Source of the DNA: Lysobacterales bacterium
GTDB taxonomy: Bacteria > Pseudomonadota > Gammaproteobacteria > Xanthomonadales > SZUA-36
Length of the DNA: 6,876 nucleotides
NCBI GenBank assembly: GCA_026193295.1
Contig: JAPHSB010000409.1
Span: forward strand, 1 to 6,876
Direction: 5' to 3'
The notes beneath the pieces were generated by a model, which saw nothing but the letters and a program-made list of their open reading frames with translations, did not search any database and was not told the origin of the DNA. Position 1 is the first letter of the stretch, and every line of letters starts with the position of its first letter. Of this stretch, positions 5,646-6,876 are shown piece by piece. The position numbers and the translations under genes are program-made.

Positions 5646-6315
5646 CCGGATCCACCAGGCGGTAACCGATTCCGTGTCTCGTCTGAATCATATTACTGCC
5701 GAATGGCTTGTCGATGGCGCTGCGCAGTGAATGAATGTGCACCCTCAGGCTGTCGCTGTCCGGCATCTCTTCGCCCCAGACCTCCAGTTCGAGGTCCGCA
5801 CGGGATACGACATTTGGCGAAGCCTCCATCAGGCTTTGGAGCAATTTCAACCCGATGGGGTTCAAATAAATCTCCGTGTCACCGCGTTTGACGTTCAACG
5901 TGTCCAGATTGTAAACGAGACTGCCTACCTTCAGTTCCCGGGGACTGCGGCGACGGCCCCGGCTGGAGAGGACCTTGAGCCGGGCTTCCACCTCCTGCAA
6001 TTCGAACGGCTTGACCAGGTAATCGTCCGCCCCGGTATCAAAGCCGGCCAGCTTGTCTTCCAGCCGGTCACGCGCTGTCAACATCAGTACCGGTGTATCC
6101 TTGCCGGCCTCGGAACGCAGCTTGCGGCAGACTTCCAGGCCGTCCATGCCCGGCAAGGCCAGGTCGAGAACGATGGCGTCGAAACTGTTGACCACGGCCA
6201 GGTGAAGCCCGGTAACGCCATCCCCGGCAAAATCCACGGTGTGTCCGTGGTCCTCCAGGTAATCTCCGAGATTGGCCGCGATATCCGGGTTGTCCTCAAT
6301 GATCAAAACACGCAT
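5623..6315 (-). CDS. OmpR/PhoB-family response regulator
   Basis: A 230-residue cytoplasmic transcription regulator, the partner of the downstream kinase. The receiver domain, about 1-117, has the acidic pair Glu7-Asp8, the phospho-acceptor Asp51 in 'IVLDLALPGMDG', Thr80 in 'MLTARD' and Lys102 in 'LVKPFE'. The winged-helix DNA-binding domain, about 128-222, includes 'SDSLRVHIHSLRSAID' and ends with the usual 'QTRHGIGYRL'. ATG 6315 begins the canonical 'MRVLIIEDN'. A longer frame from 6408 would overlap pilU and add residues unlike the family. The ribosome site is weak: GAGG lies 12 nt upstream. Only 19 bp separate this gene from the pilU stop, so it probably depends at least partly on read-through from pilU. 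Target genes cannot be read from this window. Confidence 0.96.
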   Translation of the reverse strand: MRVLIIEDNPDIAANLGDYLEDHGHTVDFAGDGVTGLHLAVVNSFDAIVLDLALPGMDGLEVCRKLRSEAGKDTPVLMLTARDRLEDKLAGFDTGADDYLVKPFELQEVEARLKVLSSRGRRRSPRELKVGSLVYNLDTLNVKRGDTEIYLNPIGLKLLQSLMEASPNVVSRADLELEVWGEEMPDSDSLRVHIHSLRSAIDKPFGSNMIQTRHGIGYRLVDPDAVSPQA

Positions 6316-6334
6316 CGCTATGGCTGGCCTCGAA

Positions 6335-6876
6335 TCATCGCCTGAAATTGAAATCGTCCCCGAGCACTTCGACACCTTCCAGGCCCTTGGCCAGGGACTC
6401 CGCATCACCGCCCTCGTCCAGCTTGATCATCAGACGAACCTCGTTGGCGGAATCCGCGAAGCGCAATGCGTCGTCGTACGAAATCTTCCCTTCCTTGTAC
6501 ATCCTGAACATGCACTGGTCGAAGGTGACCATTCCGTGATGACCGGAATCCCGCATCACGAGCTTCAATTCATCGATTTCGCCCTTGCGGATCAGGTCTT
6601 TGACCAGCGGTGTCGCCATCAGCACCTCGAACGCCGCCCACCGGCGCGAGCCGTCGACGGATGGGATCAGCTGCTGCGCAATGGTCGCCTTCAGGTTGAA
6701 GGACAGGTCCAGCAGGATCTGTTCGCGCTGCTCCTCCGGGAAGAAATGCAGGATTCGGTCCATGGCCTGGTTGGCGTTGTTGGCGTGCAGTGTACAAAGC
6801 ACCAGGTGACCCGTTTCGGAGAACGTGATGGCATGCTCCATCGTCTCGCGCGTGCGAACCTCGCCGATCAGGATGA
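6335..6876 (-). CDS. pilU: Type IV pilus retraction ATPase PilU, C-terminal about 180 residues (N-terminus beyond right edge)
   Basis: The C-terminal half of a PilT/PilU-type hexameric ATPase, which acts at the cytoplasmic base of the type IV pilus and assists PilT in pilus retraction and twitching. The visible part begins in the Walker B region, 'ILIGEVRTRETMEHA'. The histidine box 'TLHANNANQAMDRI' follows, then 'FFPEEQREQILLDLSFNLK' and 'AQQLIP'. The wording 'EVRTRET' and 'NNANQAMDR' is typical of PilU rather than PilT, which has 'ELRDLET' and 'TSSA' at these places. The frame is open to the window edge and ends at a TGA at 6335-6337 after 'DDFNFRR'. The family length is near 380 residues, so about half, including Walker A, is missing here. 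A two-component system follows after 19 bp on the same strand. Confidence 0.93.
   Translation of the reverse strand, partial: ILIGEVRTRETMEHAITFSETGHLVLCTLHANNANQAMDRILHFFPEEQREQILLDLSFNLKATIAQQLIPSVDGSRRWAAFEVLMATPLVKDLIRKGEIDELKLVMRDSGHHGMVTFDQCMFRMYKEGKISYDDALRFADSANEVRLMIKLDEGGDAESLAKGLEGVEVLGDDFNFRR

Noticed and set aside
5731..6345. Plus-strand open frame of 204 codons opposite the response regulator
   Set aside because: It is fully antisense to a canonical OmpR-family gene and has no recognisable motif or ribosome site.
6316..6408. Upstream start for the response regulator at 6408
   Set aside because: It would overlap the pilU end and add 31 unconserved residues before the canonical 'MRVLIIEDN' start.

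Overview
The window looks like ordinary chromosomal DNA from a GC-rich gammaproteobacterium. The type IV pilus ATPase PilU, an outer-membrane barrel ending in 'YVRYKQDL' and two Sec-exported proteins all point to a Gram-negative. The overall flavour recalls the Xanthomonadales/Chromatiales side of the class, but that placement is inferred from protein style, not from a marker gene. I see no tRNA, rRNA, CRISPR array, transposase, integrase or phage gene. Every gene but the two cut by the window edges is intact.

Layout. Positions 1-1911, all on the minus strand, read from right to left: a thioredoxin-fold protein with a CNHC motif (1255-1818), a single-domain universal stress protein (750-1184), and the N-terminal half of an AGCS-family sodium:alanine/glycine symporter that runs off the left edge (1-727). 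The last two are 22 bp apart and very probably share an mRNA. The thioredoxin-like gene may head the same transcript. A divergent intergenic region (1819-2047) holds candidate promoters for both directions. Next, on the plus strand, come a signal-peptide-bearing outer-membrane beta-barrel whose C-terminal part resembles a TonB-dependent receptor but which has no plug domain (2048-3235), and a small unknown secreted protein (3356-3859). From 3902 to the right edge everything is on the minus strand again: a small membrane protein with an N-terminal zinc ribbon (3902-4279), a sensor histidine kinase (4368-5645), its OmpR-type response regulator (5623-6315) and the C-terminal half of PilU (6335-6876).

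How the genes may work together. Transcribed right to left, pilU, the regulator and the kinase form a tight block, with a 19 bp gap and then a 23 bp overlap. This suggests that pilus retraction and a membrane-sensing two-component system are co-expressed. The left block groups redox and stress functions with amino-acid uptake. The two plus-strand genes are both exported, but nothing in the sequence proves a functional link.

I found no convincing new multi-gene system. The items most worth a second look are the plug-less receptor-like barrel, the uncharacterised secreted protein beside it, and the pilU/two-component linkage.
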